Assembly (NCBI GenBank): GCA_963555705.1
Contig: OY743182.1
Location: forward strand, 53,572,592 to 53,636,591
Length of the DNA: 64,000 nt
Source: Ligustrum vulgare
Taxonomy: Eukaryota; Streptophyta; Magnoliopsida; Lamiales; Oleaceae
Direction of reading: 5' to 3'
Positions 12,910 to 25,500 of the stretch are shown here, one piece after another (within the stretch, counting starts at the first letter, position 1; every line of letters begins with the position of its first letter). The notes below the pieces were generated by a model, which was not told where the DNA came from, searched no databases, and worked only from the letters and a program-made list of their open reading frames with translations. The position numbers and the translations under genes are program-made.

Positions 12910-15626
12910 TAGAAATATTTGGACTGTTCGACGTCTTAGATGTCAGATTTTTTTATTTTTTTTTGATGTTTTTTAGGAAAAATATGTAATTAAAAATTGA
13001 AGAGAGAAAATATATGTAATTGAAAAGTAACTTGAGAAATTGTGTTGTTTATAATTTATAAATTTTATTAATTATTGAGTAATAGAACGATTTGTAAATA
13101 AGGTGAAGCGTGCATGCATGTGCATTGGTAACCCGACCAACACGCCGCCAGTTGCGGCGGTGGAGGCGTGAATCTGCGGCGGTGAGTTTTCAGAACTTCG
13201 CATGCAGAGAAAAGAATTTTCTTGGTCAATAGTATAGTCAAATCCTGCTGGAACTGCTTGTCACAGGTTCGCACATGAAAGAATGAATTTAGGTTAGTTA
13301 GACTCCCAAAAAACACGTTGTCTGCTCAGTAATCTTTGCTTTTCTTAGGATTGTCGTTGTCACTGTATATATTCTGTTTGGCTACAATTTCTCAATTTTT
13401 AGCCTCCGTTTTATAACACTGTTTGATTTATAAATTAATTTGTTTATGATTTTAAGGTAAAAAGTAGTAGTTGAAAATTGAGTGAGAAAAGTGTGTAGTT
13501 AAAAAATGATCTTGAAAATTGTGTGATTTATAAACAAAAAAAAAAAAAAAAAGACATTTACCAAATGGAGGCTTAATTGTATATATTTTCTTTCTCTACT
13601 TTTCAATCATATAATTTATCTCGAAAATATAAAAAACATGTTTTTAAACAAAAAATTTTGAATAAAAAGAGAAGATTGCATATGTTTGATAAACAAAATA
13701 AGCTGGTTTATAAGCCTTGGTTTTTTAAAATCTTTTTTTTAAAAACATGTTTTTTTATGTATTCTAAGTAAAATGTGTGATTGAAAAATGAAGAGAGAAA
13801 ATGTGTGTGATTAAAAAGTGATTTGGGAAATTGTGTGATAAAAAACATGTTTAAAAACTAATTTTCCAAACAGAATCAATTTATAAACTACATAATTTTT
13901 CAAATCACATATTTTCTCTTTCCATTTTTTCAATTACATACTTACTGTGAAAACATAAAAAATATTTTTAAATACAAGATTTTTAACAAATAATCATGTC
14001 ACTTCACTTCTTTTTTGAAGATTATTCAAAATAGAACCTTTTGAATCCTATTAACGTAGGAATCATGTGAATACCGCTCCAGCATCTCTAATTCAAATAT
14101 CTCCTATAGATTTTTAGTTGACGTAACTATTATGCCTCTGCTTGGTGACACTATTTATACACCGTCCTTTTTATGTGATAATTATAATTTATAAATAAAT
14201 TTATAAATAACATAATTTTTTAAATTATTTTTTAATCACACACATTTTTTCTCTTCAATTTTCAACCACACATCTACTTAGAAAAAAAAAGGACTGGGTA
14301 GCCTCCGAACAGTCTGTTAGTTTATATACTGATTTATTTATGATTTTCAGGTAAAAAAATAGTGGTTGAAAATTGTATAGAGAAAATGTGTGTGATTAAA
14401 AAATGGTTTAGAACATAGTGTAAGTAGTTTATAAACTGATTTATAAACAACTTTATTTTGTTTACCAAATACTTGCTATGTTACATCATATTTTTGGAAG
14501 GTGTTAGCATTGAAGATGCTTTTAAGTTGGCCTCTATTCAAAAGGAAAATGCTATTTTGTTACCCTTCATTGTTACCTTAGTTGATCAAATTTTTGTGGA
14601 TTGTTGATTTTGAAGTTAATGTGATGAGTAAAATAACAGACTGCTTCCATGTGTACAAGTATAAAACTTTATGTACGACTACTATTCAAAAATCAAATTC
14701 GTTATTTTTCAACCTTTTCAGCCTCCATTTTTGGTAAATTGTTTATAAACAATTTATAAACATAATTTTTCAAATCACTTTTTAATCACACACATTTCTC
14801 CAAATCATTTCTCAACGGTATTTTTTCTTGAAAACAGCACATTTTTTATTTATAAACAAAAATTTTTTACCAAACACAGTTTAATCAAACACATTTTTCA
14901 AGCCATGTTTTAACTATATATTTTATTTTAAAAACAACAATAAATCATTTATAAATGCAAATAGAACCGTCGAACATGGCCTAAGAAAGTTGAAGTCCTA
15001 TTCAGCTTTTTCAATATAAAAAATATTGAGTCCTTGTTTGGTGTAGATTTAAATAAATGTTGATGAACTGTGGTTTAAGAAATTATGAATTCTATGAAAT
15101 ATGTGATTGAGATTAATTGTTAATTTTGACAACCAAAATTGTCACCAACCTCAGTCACCCTTTTTATTTTTGTTGACAATGTGTTGACAATGTCTAAAGG
15201 GAGAATCATTTAGCTTGCGGCTAGGATGAGAGAATTAAAATTATTTTGTTGATTTATTTATGTATTTCTAGGTAAGATGCGGGGTTAAAAATTGAAAAGA
15301 GAAAATGTTGATGGTTAAAAAATGATACGAAAAATTGTGTAAATTAAAATTTCTTGTCTTTTCTTGTCATTTCCAAATTAAATCAACTTGCCGAACATAC
15401 CCTAATCCTTATTTTGCTTAAGCTCTTATTCTTAATGGCTAAACATAGATCAGCTTATCATTTTTCTGTCCTAAAACAAGTACGGACAATTCCATTTTCC
15501 AAGCAATATCCAGCCATTAAAAAGCACAAATTGATCATTTTTCCGTCATATCTTTATATATATATATATATCCTTGGAGAGGATTATTGTTTGTTTTGTG
15601 TTTGTTTTACAGGTTGAGTGGCGTGA
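12910..15626. other. MITE-rich intergenic DNA
   Basis: At least five copies or fragments of the Tourist-like family lie here, at about 12955-13080, 13402-13572, 14180-14475, 14728-14885 and 15240-15345, in both orientations. The remaining sequence, including ORFs at 13068-13316, 13577-13771 and 15354-15617, shows no recognisable coding signal. Confidence 0.5.
13402..13572. mobile_element. Tourist-like (PIF/Harbinger) MITE
   Basis: A 171 bp element with inverted ends GCCTCCGTTT and AAATGGAGGC and a TTA target duplication at 13399-13401 and 13573-13575. The core carries the family signature: GATTTATTTATGATTTT-like words, GTTGAAAATTGAG, a GTGTG word and TTTATAAAC. Confidence 0.75.
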
Positions 15627-16493
15627 TGATGCAAACCACGTAGCAATTGTAGCTACGCAACCCACAAATTATTGAAATCGACCCAAGAACGCCAAGCACC
15701 ACGATTTAGAGATTGATTCAAATTAATTGAATCAAGCAACCAACACAATCAATTGATATGTTGACCTCTTGATCACAAAGAAGATAAATCTCACCCAAGA
15801 TTTGAACAAACAAGATTAACTCGCAAGTTCGGATTTTATTCAATAAGAATGTGAAAGCAATTTGCCTCTCAATTAATATATCAAAGTTGTGTCCGAATAA
15901 TGAAAATTACATCCCTATATATAGGGTCAAAACTAGGTTAAAGAGTTCTAATTAAATAAGGAAACAACTACCTAAAAATAAGGAAATAAAAATAACCTAA
16001 AATTCCGCGTATACATGTTTACGGCCGTGACTACTTTCCTTACGGCCGTAAATTTGTTTCTGACTCACGCTTACGGCCGTGACATATGACTTACGGCCGT
16101 AAGTCCAAAACGTCCAAACTTCAATTTTTAAGCAGCAACTCCATTACGGCCGTGATATAATCTTTACGGCCGTAAACTGCAATTTCTTCAAAATTCCGTT
16201 TTAAGCAGAAGGTTGATTACGGCCGTGAGGATTTTTGAATTACGGCCGTAATTCTCGAATTTTGGCAATCTTCTTCGACGGCTTGGATGAGGTTGATCCA
16301 CTCGTCGTTTTGGCTCGGCCCCAACATGAAACTTGCTTCTTTCGATGACACGAACATTGTTTTGGCCATTGTTTCTTGAACTAACTTGACCATTGCTTCC
16401 TTGGCCCTCTTTGCTTGCAATCGAGTCATCGGTCCTCCTTTGATCTTCAACGGATCTTTGTGCGGGCTTGTATCCGTGGTCTGGATCACATCA
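15627..16493 (-). repeat. LTR 1 (3' LTR of element copy 1)
   Basis: 867 bp, ending TG/CA on both strands. It differs from the other two LTRs at 15675 (A rather than G) and 15894 (C rather than T). It encodes the last 91 codons and the stop of the copy 1 polyprotein. It holds a TATA palindrome CCCTATATATAGGG at 15913-15926 and a minus-strand AATAAA at 15835-15840. Confidence 0.95.
16021..16249. repeat. Array of eight ACGGCCGT palindromes in the LTR
   Basis: ACGGCCGT begins at 16021, 16042, 16073, 16093, 16146, 16166, 16219 and 16242. The sites form four pairs 20-23 bp apart (start to start), with pairs spaced 52, 73 and 73 bp. In each pair the first member is followed by GA and the second sits in TTACGGCCGTAA. 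The same array recurs 6035 and 12070 bp further right. The last pair straddles the polyprotein stop codon. It may be a U3 enhancer or protein-binding array. Confidence 0.9.
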
Positions 16494-19400
16494 TCCCCTC
16501 CCTCTTCGAAAGGATTCGACCTCGAATCTGTACCTGCATCAAACGGAGATAGATCAGAAACATTAAATGAAGCCGAAACATTATACTCACCAGGAAGGTC
16601 TAATTTATAGGCATTGTTGTTGATCCTTTCAATCACTTGGAACGGACCATCCCCTCGCGGTTGTAACTTTGACTTGCGTTGTTCTGGAAACCGCTCCTTC
16701 CTCAAATGTAACCAAACCCAATCACCAGGTTCAAAAATGATGCCCTTTCTTCCTTTGTTAGCCTGCGAAGCATAATGTTCATTTTTCTTTTCAATCGCCA
16801 ACCTCACCTTGTCGTGGAGTGCTTTAACCATCTCAGCATTTTTCTTGCCATCTAAACTACTACGTTCATTCACAGGTAAAGGAATTAAATCCAATGGTGT
16901 TAGCGGATTAAAACCATAAACAATTTCAAATGGTGAACACGAAGTAGTAGAATGTATAGCCCTATTATATGCAAATTCAATAAATGGCAAACACTCTTCC
17001 CAATTTTTCAAATTTTTATTGATTATGGTGCGCAATAATTGAATCATTGTCCTATTTACTACCTCGGTCTGTCCATCGGTCTGTGGGTGACAAGTTGTAG
17101 AAAAAAGCAATTTTGTTCCTAATTTATTCCACAAGACTCTCCAAAAATGACTAAGGAATTTAACATCCCTATCCGAGACAATACTTTTAGGCACTCCATG
17201 TAAGCGCACGACTTCCCTAAAGAAAATTTCAGCTATGTTTGTAGCATCGTCAGTTTTGTGGCATGGTATGAAATGTGCCATTTTACTAAAGCGATCTACT
17301 ACCACAAAAATCGAATCTCGACCCTTCTTAGTCCTAGGCAATCCCAAAACAAAATCCATAGAGATATCGACCCAAGGTTCACTAGGGACGGGTAAAGGCA
17401 TATATAATCCATGGGGTTTAATCCTAGATTTAGCCTTTTTACAAGTAATGCATCTATTACAAACCCGAACCACATCAATTTTCATTTTAGGCCAATAGAA
17501 ATGTTCACTTAGGATTTCAATGGTCTTTTTAACCCCAAAATGACCCATTAAACCTCCACTATGGGCCTCTCTCACAAGTAACTCCCTCATTGAACACCTA
17601 GGGACACACAATTTATTTTCTCGAAATAAATAATCATCATGTTTAAAGAACCTATCCACAGCCCCTTTACCACAAGACTCATAAATATTAGAAAAGTCCA
17701 GGTCATTAGCATACATGTCCTTAATGTATTCAAATCCAAGCAATTTCGAATGCAAAGAATTTAAAAGAACATACCTCCGAGACAATGCGTCAGCCACCAC
17801 ATTTTCCTTACCTTGTTTGTACCGGATGACATAGGGAAATGTTTCGATGAACTCTACCCACCTTGCATGTCTCTTACTCAGTTTAGCTTGACCCCTCAAA
17901 TGCTTCAAGGACTCATGATCGGTGTGTATCACGAACTCCCGTGGCCACAAGTAATGTTGCCATGTTTCCAAAGCGCGCACAAGTGAGTATAACTCCTTGT
18001 CATATGTGGGATAATTAAGTGCAGCCCCTTTTAGTTTTTCACTAAAATAGGCGATTGGCCTTTGATCCTGCATTAAAACAGCTCCAATGCCTAGCCCTGA
18101 GGCATCACATTCAATCTCAAAAGCCTTGTCAAAGTTAGGAAGTGATAAAACCGGTGCTTTACACAACATATTTTTGATTGTTTCAAATGCATGCTCCTGT
18201 TCTACTCCCCATTTAAATCCTACACTTTTTTTGACAATTTCTGTGAGTGGTGTGGCAATCGTGCTAAAATTTTTAACAAAGCGCCTATAAAAACTAGCCA
18301 AGCCATGAAAACTCCTAACCTCAGTTATGCTTTTAGGTGTTGGCCACTCTTTAATAGCTTTGATTTTCTCTTCATCTACTTCTATCCCTCTAGCACTAAC
18401 CACATAACCAAGAAATACAACTTTTTCCATGCAAAAATCACACTTTTTAAAGTTAGCAAAAAGTTGCTCTTGTCTTAAAACCACAAGCACACACCTAACA
18501 TGCTCCACATGTTCATTCAAAGTTTTACTATATATCAAGATATCATCGAAGTAAACTACAACGAATTTACCTATAAATGCACGTAAAACATGATTCATTA
18601 AACGCATAAATGTGCTAGGTGCATTAGTAAGTCCAAAAGGCATTACTAACCATTCATACAAGCCATACTTAGTTTTAAAAGCAGTTTTCCACTCATCTCC
18701 TTCTTTCATTCGAATTTGATGATAACCACTCTTAAGGTCAATTTTACTAAATATGCTAGAGCCATGCAATTCATCCAACATATCATCTAACCTAGGAATA
18801 GGATGACGATACTTTACCGTTATGTTGTTGATGGCCCTACAATCAACACACATCCTCCACGTTCCGTCCTTCTTCGGCACAAGTAACACGGGTACGGCAC
18901 ATGGGCTCATGCTCTCCCTTATGTACCCCTTACTCATTAATTCCTCAACTTGCTTTTGAAGCTCCTTCGTCTCCTCGGGATTGCTCCTATAAGCTGGACG
19001 GTTTGGAATGACTGCTCCAGGTATAAAATCAATTTGATGCTCAATACCACGAATGGGTGGCAACCCACTAGGTATATCCTCCGGAAATACATCGTCAAAT
19101 TCCTGCAATAAAGAAATAGCCAAACTAGGGAGGGATTTGTTAGTTTCATCAAAGGCAAGGAATGAATCCTTGTACAATAAAAGGACCATTGGTCGTTTTT
19201 CCATAAACGCTTTCTTGACTTCACTCATTTTTGCGTAGAAACTCATTTTTCTTTCTTTTCTGGCGCTCTTCGCTCCCTCTCCTTTTTCTGAGGTATGTAC
19301 CCCAACACTCTTTTCTTCTCTCGCCTCTCCTTTTTCTGGAGTCGTGGCTCCAACTCTCTTTTCCTCTCCTTTTTCTGAGGTCGTGGCCTCAACTCTCTTT

Positions 19401-21115
19401 CTCTCATTTTCCTTTACTCTTTTTTCTTCATCATTTTTCAGTTTTATTTGATCTTCATACACTTGTGACGGTGTCAATGGTGCAAGTGTAATGGTTTTTC
19501 CCCCTTTGGTAAAGCTATACCTATTTTTATACCCATCATGCGTGACCTTCCTATCATACTGCCAAGGTCTACCCAACAAAATGTGCCCGGCATGCATAGG
19601 TACCACATCACACATAACTTCATCCACATAGCTACCAATAGAAAAATTCACCAACACCCTCCTATTCACCTTAATTTCTCCACTATCATTTAACCATTGA
19701 AGCCTATAAGGTTTAGGATGTTTTAACAAAGGTAATCCTAATTTTTCAACAAGTATAGTACTAGCGACGTTAGTGCAACTACCGCTATCAATAATCATAC
19801 TACATACCTTGTTATTAATGCGACATCGAGTATGAAATATGTTCTCCCGTTGTTGTTCCAAATCATCTGTGTGGATTTGGGCACTAAGAGCTCGCCTTGC
19901 CACTAATAACTCGCCATGCTCCCCGGATAACACATCTTCATCCTCACATATTTCCTCCAACGCTGGCATATCGCTATAATCCTCTTCCTCACTATCACTC
20001 TCCATAGTTCCATCCTTTCGCAAAAGTACCACTCGCCTATTAGGACATTGAGACGCCACATGTCCTCTCCCCAAACATTTGAAGCATTGAATGTCTCTAC
20101 TCCTAGATGGTTGAGGTTCCCCTTTAGGTACGAATTTATTAGCTTGTTCCTCCTTCCCTTTTGGTGCCTCAAACTTCCCTTTTGATGCTTCAAACTTTCC
20201 TTTAGAAACAGTCCCTTCTCCTTTACCTTCCCACTTCGGCTTCCAAGAAGAATTAGTACCCGATTGATACCTTGCGGTCCCCTTCTTCTTCAATTGCTTC
20301 TCAACCTTTATAGCCATGTGCAACATATCCTCCATCTCCAAGTAATGTTGTAGTTCAACCACATTAGCTATATCCTTATTCATCCCATTCAAAAACCGAG
20401 CCATCGTAGCCTCCCTATCCTCTTCTACATTAGCTCTAATCATCAACAACTCCATCTCCTTGTGATAATCCTCCACACTCTTTGATCCTTGGTATAGACT
20501 TTGTAATTTTTGATGAAGCTCCCGATGGTAATGACTAGGAACGAACCTCTTTATCATGATAGCCTTTAATTCATCCCAAGTACTAACGGGTCTCTCGCGA
20601 TTCCTTCTCCTAGAAGTCACCAATTGATCCCACCAAGTAATAGCGTAATCGGAGAATTCAAGTACAGCTACTTTAACCTTTTTCTCTTCCGAATAAGTGT
20701 AGCAATTAAAAATTAATTCCATCTTCTTCTCCCATTCTAAGTATGCTTCCGGATCACTCCTTCCTTTGAATGACGGAATTGTCATCTTGATGTTGTTCAT
20801 ACTACCATCCATTCTATCGCCACCAAGATCTCTATCCCTTCTTCCATGCCTAACTACTCTATCCACAATTGCCCCATCGTCAAAATCACTACCTTCTTCA
20901 TTCTCATCGACCCCCTCTACTCTACGACCTTGCCCACCTTGCCTACGGACATTAGGCACTTCCCGAGGTTGTTCAAGCCTTTCTAACCTACCTAACACAT
21001 CCCCAAACAACCGCTCAAAACGTTGTACCATCTCTTCCGTCATGTTGGCTCGATCGTTGTTTTTTGCAGTAGAAGATTGTTCAGACATCCTAACACTAAT
21101 GATTATATGCCTCAC
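16217..21115 (-). CDS. Gypsy gag-pol polyprotein, copy 1 (1632 codons, intact)
   Basis: A single uninterrupted ORF for the structural and enzymatic proteins of the retrotransposon. Gag core lies at about residues 110-260, then a lysine-rich linker and CCHC zinc knuckle [14 protein letters not shown] at 344-357. Protease has IIDSGS with D443. Reverse transcriptase spans about 740-905, with D793 (KIDLKSGY) and YFDD at 855-858. RNase H spans about 995-1112 ([14 protein letters not shown]). The integrase zinc finger uses H1185, H1192, C1222 and C1225; the catalytic triad is D1254, D1315 and E1351 with the gypsy D35E spacing. The tail has a [15 protein letters not shown] segment; I see no clear chromodomain. 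Residues from about 1542 are encoded inside the 3' [14 protein letters not shown] (Met10) may be the real start. All catalytic residues look intact, so it may be autonomous. Confidence 0.95.
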   Translation of the reverse strand: MRHIIISVRMSEQSSTAKNNDRANMTEEMVQRFERLFGDVLGRLERLEQPREVPNVRRQGGQGRRVEGVDENEEGSDFDDGAIVDRVVRHGRRDRDLGGDRMDGSMNNIKMTIPSFKGRSDPEAYLEWEKKMELIFNCYTYSEEKKVKVAVLEFSDYAITWWDQLVTSRRRNRERPVSTWDELKAIMIKRFVPSHYHRELHQKLQSLYQGSKSVEDYHKEMELLMIRANVEEDREATMARFLNGMNKDIANVVELQHYLEMEDMLHMAIKVEKQLKKKGTARYQSGTNSSWKPKWEGKGEGTVSKGKFEASKGKFEAPKGKEEQANKFVPKGEPQPSRSRDIQCFKCLGRGHVASQCPNRRVVLLRKDGTMESDSEEEDYSDMPALEEICEDEDVLSGEHGELLVARRALSAQIHTDDLEQQRENIFHTRCRINNKVCSMIIDSGSCTNVASTILVEKLGLPLLKHPKPYRLQWLNDSGEIKVNRRVLVNFSIGSYVDEVMCDVVPMHAGHILLGRPWQYDRKVTHDGYKNRYSFTKGGKTITLAPLTPSQVYEDQIKLKNDEEKRVKENERKRVEATTSEKGEEKRVGATTPEKGEAREEKSVGVHTSEKGEGAKSARKERKMSFYAKMSEVKKAFMEKRPMVLLLYKDSFLAFDETNKSLPSLAISLLQEFDDVFPEDIPSGLPPIRGIEHQIDFIPGAVIPNRPAYRSNPEETKELQKQVEELMSKGYIRESMSPCAVPVLLVPKKDGTWRMCVDCRAINNITVKYRHPIPRLDDMLDELHGSSIFSKIDLKSGYHQIRMKEGDEWKTAFKTKYGLYEWLVMPFGLTNAPSTFMRLMNHVLRAFIGKFVVVYFDDILIYSKTLNEHVEHVRCVLVVLRQEQLFANFKKCDFCMEKVVFLGYVVSARGIEVDEEKIKAIKEWPTPKSITEVRSFHGLASFYRRFVKNFSTIATPLTEIVKKSVGFKWGVEQEHAFETIKNMLCKAPVLSLPNFDKAFEIECDASGLGIGAVLMQDQRPIAYFSEKLKGAALNYPTYDKELYSLVRALETWQHYLWPREFVIHTDHESLKHLRGQAKLSKRHARWVEFIETFPYVIRYKQGKENVVADALSRRYVLLNSLHSKLLGFEYIKDMYANDLDFSNIYESCGKGAVDRFFKHDDYLFRENKLCVPRCSMRELLVREAHSGGLMGHFGVKKTIEILSEHFYWPKMKIDVVRVCNRCITCKKAKSRIKPHGLYMPLPVPSEPWVDISMDFVLGLPRTKKGRDSIFVVVDRFSKMAHFIPCHKTDDATNIAEIFFREVVRLHGVPKSIVSDRDVKFLSHFWRVLWNKLGTKLLFSTTCHPQTDGQTEVVNRTMIQLLRTIINKNLKNWEECLPFIEFAYNRAIHSTTSCSPFEIVYGFNPLTPLDLIPLPVNERSSLDGKKNAEMVKALHDKVRLAIEKKNEHYASQANKGRKGIIFEPGDWVWLHLRKERFPEQRKSKLQPRGDGPFQVIERINNNAYKLDLPGEYNVSASFNVSDLSPFDAGTDSRSNPFEEGGDDVIQTTDTSPHKDPLKIKGGPMTRLQAKRAKEAMVKLVQETMAKTMFVSSKEASFMLGPSQNDEWINLIQAVEEDCQNSRITAVIQKSSRP
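16494..16505 (-). other. Polypurine tract, copy 1
   Basis: On the minus strand AGAGGGAGGGGA lies directly against the 3' LTR end, which begins TGATGTG. This is the expected plus-strand primer position. It lies inside the polyprotein ORF because the ORF continues into the LTR. Confidence 0.85.
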
Positions 21116-21647
21116 GTGTATTTCGCTCGTGTATCACTCAAATTAGGCTTTTACCCTCTATTGATCTCACCTCTCTGCCTTTTTCCACTCAATAGCTTTC
21201 ACCCCGATTGCTTCAAAGAACGAATCCGAACTCAAACAAGTTTAAACTCGATTGCTTCAAATCGAATATAAGTGAGAAGTAATGAATTTGTTGGAAAACT
21301 CAAAGAAGACCTTTAGAGAATTAAATTTGACTTTATATAGAACTTGACACTTTTTATGGAAACTAGGATTGTTTCAAGAAAATAATTCTTGAAATCAAAT
21401 ATCAAATATTTTAATTGAACGGAGAATTTTCGTTTTTTTTTTTTTAATTAATTTCTCGAAAATTCAACTACGAGAAAGACGCAACAAATGAAATTTAATT
21501 TGAATAACAAACGAAGGAAATAACGACTATTGAATTTTTTGTGACACTTTTCTGGATTAAAGACTCAAAGCTGGAAGAACACGAAGAACAAGAATAAGAA
21601 ACTCAAGAAAACAAAAAAAAGATATAACCTTGATTTTTGGAGCCTAA

Positions 21648-21659
21648 GCTCTGATACCA
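21648..21659 (-). other. Primer-binding site, copy 1
   Basis: On the minus strand TGGTATCAGAGC, the usual plant initiator-Met-tRNA primer site, lies two bases inside the 5' LTR (LTR 2). It is followed by a leader of about 530 nt before the ORF. Confidence 0.95.
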
Positions 21660-21661
21660 GA

Positions 21662-22528
21662 TGATGCAAACCACGTAGCAATTGTAGCTACGCAACCCAC
21701 AAATTATTGGAATCGACCCAAGAACGCCAAGCACCACGATTTAGAGATTGATTCAAATTAATTGAATCAAGCAACCAACACAATCAATTGATATGTTGAC
21801 CTCTTGATCACAAAGAAGATAAATCTCACCCAAGATTTGAACAAACAAGATTAACTCGCAAGTTCGGATTTTATTCAATAAGAATGTGAAAGCAATTTGC
21901 CTCTCAATTAATATATCAAAGTTGTGTCTGAATAATGAAAATTACATCCCTATATATAGGGTCAAAACTAGGTTAAAGAGTTCTAATTAAATAAGGAAAC
22001 AACTACCTAAAAATAAGGAAATAAAAATAACCTAAAATTCCGCGTATACATGTTTACGGCCGTGACTACTTTCCTTACGGCCGTAAATTTGTTTCTGACT
22101 CACGCTTACGGCCGTGACATATGACTTACGGCCGTAAGTCCAAAACGTCCAAACTTCAATTTTTAAGCAGCAACTCCATTACGGCCGTGATATAATCTTT
22201 ACGGCCGTAAACTGCAATTTCTTCAAAATTCCGTTTTAAGCAGAAGGTTGATTACGGCCGTGAGGATTTTTGAATTACGGCCGTAATTCTCGAATTTTGG
22301 CAATCTTCTTCGACGGCTTGGATGAGGTTGATCCACTCGTCGTTTTGGCTCGGCCCCAACATGAAACTTGCTTCTTTCGATGACACGAACATTGTTTTGG
22401 CCATTGTTTCTTGAACTAACTTGACCATTGCTTCCTTGGCCCTCTTTGCTTGCAATCGAGTCATCGGTCCTCCTTTGATCTTCAACGGATCTTTGTGCGG
22501 GCTTGTATCCGTGGTCTGGATCACATCA
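21662..22528 (-). repeat. LTR 2 (shared central LTR)
   Basis: It serves as 5' LTR for copy 1 and 3' LTR for copy 2. No target duplication separates the copies. At both variable positions (21710 G, 21929 T) it matches LTR 3, not LTR 1. It includes the TATA palindrome at 21948-21961 and the ACGGCCGT array. Confidence 0.95.
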
Positions 22529-25500
22529 TCCCCTCCCTCTTCGAAAGGATTCGACCTCGAATCTGTACCTGCATCAAACGGAGATAGATCAGAAACATTA
22601 AATGAAGCCGAAACATTATACTCACCAGGAAGGTCTAATTTATAGGCATTGTTGTTGATCCTTTCAATCACTTGGAACGGACCATCCCCTCGCGGTTGTA
22701 ACTTTGACTTGCGTTGTTCTGGAAACCGCTCCTTCCTCAAATGTAACCAAACCCAATCACCAGGTTCAAAAATGATGCCCTTTCTTCCTTTGTTAGCCTG
22801 CGAAGCATAATGTTCATTTTTCTTTTCAATCGCCAACCTCACCTTGTCGTGGAGTGCTTTAACCATCTCAGCATTTTTCTTGCCATCTAAACTACTACGT
22901 TCATTCACAGGTAAAGGAATTAAATCCAATGGTGTTAGCGGATTAAAACCATAAACAATTTCAAATGGTGAACACGAAGTAGTAGAATGTATAGCCCTAT
23001 TATATGCAAATTCAATAAATGGCAAACACTCTTCCCAATTTTTCAAATTTTTATTGATTATGGTGCGCAATAATTGAATCATTGTCCTATTTACTACCTC
23101 GGTCTGTCCATCGGTCTGTGGGTGACAAGTTGTAGAAAAAAGCAATTTTGTTCCTAATTTATTCCACAAGACTCTCCAAAAATGACTAAGGAATTTAACA
23201 TCCCTATCCGAGACAATACTTTTAGGCACTCCATGTAAGCGCACGACTTCCCTAAAGAAAATTTCAGCTATGTTTGTAGCATCGTCAGTTTTGTGGCATG
23301 GTATGAAATGTGCCATTTTACTAAAGCGATCTACTACCACAAAAATCGAATCTCGACCCTTCTTAGTCCTAGGCAATCCCAAAACAAAATCCATAGAGAT
23401 ATCGACCCAAGGTTCACTAGGGACGGGTAAAGGCATATATAATCCATGGGGTTTAATCCTAGATTTAGCCTTTTTACAAGTAATGCATCTATTACAAACC
23501 CGAACCACATCAATTTTCATTTTAGGCCAATAGAAATGTTCACTTAGGATTTCAATGGTCTTTTTAACCCCAAAATGACCCATTAAACCTCCACTATGGG
23601 CCTCTCTCACAAGTAACTCCCTCATTGAACACCTAGGGACACACAATTTATTTTCTCGAAATAAATAATCATCATGTTTAAAGAACCTATCCACAGCCCC
23701 TTTACCACAAGACTCATAAATATTAGAAAAGTCCAGGTCATTAGCATACATGTCCTTAATGTATTCAAATCCAAGCAATTTCGAATGCAAAGAATTTAAA
23801 AGAACATACCTCCGAGACAATGCGTCAGCCACCACATTTTCCTTACCTTGTTTGTACCGGATGACATAGGGAAATGTTTCGATGAACTCTACCCACCTTG
23901 CATGTCTCTTACTCAGTTTAGCTTGACCCCTCAAATGCTTCAAGGACTCATGATCGGTGTGTATCACGAACTCCCGTGGCCACAAGTAATGTTGCCATGT
24001 TTCCAAAGCGCGCACAAGTGAGTATAACTCCTTGTCATATGTGGGATAATTAAGTGCAGCCCCTTTTAGTTTTTCACTAAAATAGGCGATTGGCCTTTGA
24101 TCCTGCATTAAAACAGCTCCAATGCCTAGCCCTGAGGCATCACATTCAATCTCAAAAGCCTTGTCAAAGTTAGGAAGTGATAAAACCGGTGCTTTACACA
24201 ACATATTTTTGATTGTTTCAAATGCATGCTCCTGTTCTACTCCCCATTTAAATCCTACACTTTTTTTGACAATTTCTGTGAGTGGTGTGGCAATCGTGCT
24301 AAAATTTTTAACAAAGCGCCTATAAAAACTAGCCAAGCCATGAAAACTCCTAACCTCAGTTATGCTTTTAGGTGTTGGCCACTCTTTAATAGCTTTGATT
24401 TTCTCTTCATCTACTTCTATCCCTCTAGCACTAACCACATAACCAAGAAATACAACTTTTTCCATGCAAAAATCACACTTTTTAAAGTTAGCAAAAAGTT
24501 GCTCTTGTCTTAAAACCACAAGCACACACCTAACATGCTCCACATGTTCATTCAAAGTTTTACTATATATCAAGATATCATCGAAGTAAACTACAACGAA
24601 TTTACCTATAAATGCACGTAAAACATGATTCATTAAACGCATAAATGTGCTAGGTGCATTAGTAAGTCCAAAAGGCATTACTAACCATTCATACAAGCCA
24701 TACTTAGTTTTAAAAGCAGTTTTCCACTCATCTCCTTCTTTCATTCGAATTTGATGATAACCACTCTTAAGGTCAATTTTACTAAATATGCTAGAGCCAT
24801 GCAATTCATCCAACATATCATCTAACCTAGGAATAGGATGACGATACTTTACCGTTATGTTGTTGATGGCCCTACAATCAACACACATCCTCCACGTTCC
24901 GTCCTTCTTCGGCACAAGTAACACGGGTACGGCACATGGGCTCATGCTCTCCCTTATGTACCCCTTACTCATTAATTCCTCAACTTGCTTTTGAAGCTCC
25001 TTCGTCTCCTCGGGATTGCTCCTATAAGCTGGACGGTTTGGAATGACTGCTCCAGGTATAAAATCAATTTGATGCTCAATACCACGAATGGGTGGCAACC
25101 CACTAGGTATATCCTCCGGAAATACATCGTCAAATTCCTGCAATAAAGAAATAGCCAAACTAGGGAGGGATTTGTTAGTTTCATCAAAGGCAAGGAATGA
25201 ATCCTTGTACAATAAAAGGACCATTGGTCGTTTTTCCATAAACGCTTTCTTGACTTCACTCATTTTTGCGTAGAAACTCATTTTTCTTTCTTTTCTGGCG
25301 CTCTTCGCTCCCTCTCCTTTTTCTGAGGTATGTACCCCAACACTCTTTTCTTCTCTCGCCTCTCCTTTTTCTGGAGTCGTGGCTCCAACTCTCTTTTCCT
25401 CTCCTTTTTCTGAGGTCGTGGCCTCAACTCTCTTTCTCTCATTTTCCTTTACTCTTTTTTCTTCATCATTTTTCAGTTTTATTTGATCTTCATACACTTG

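Noticed and set aside
16386..21271. Plus-strand and alternative-frame ORFs inside the gypsy units (also their copies at 22421-27306)
   Set aside because: They are shadows of the intact minus-strand polyprotein; identical sets recur exactly 6035 bp apart.
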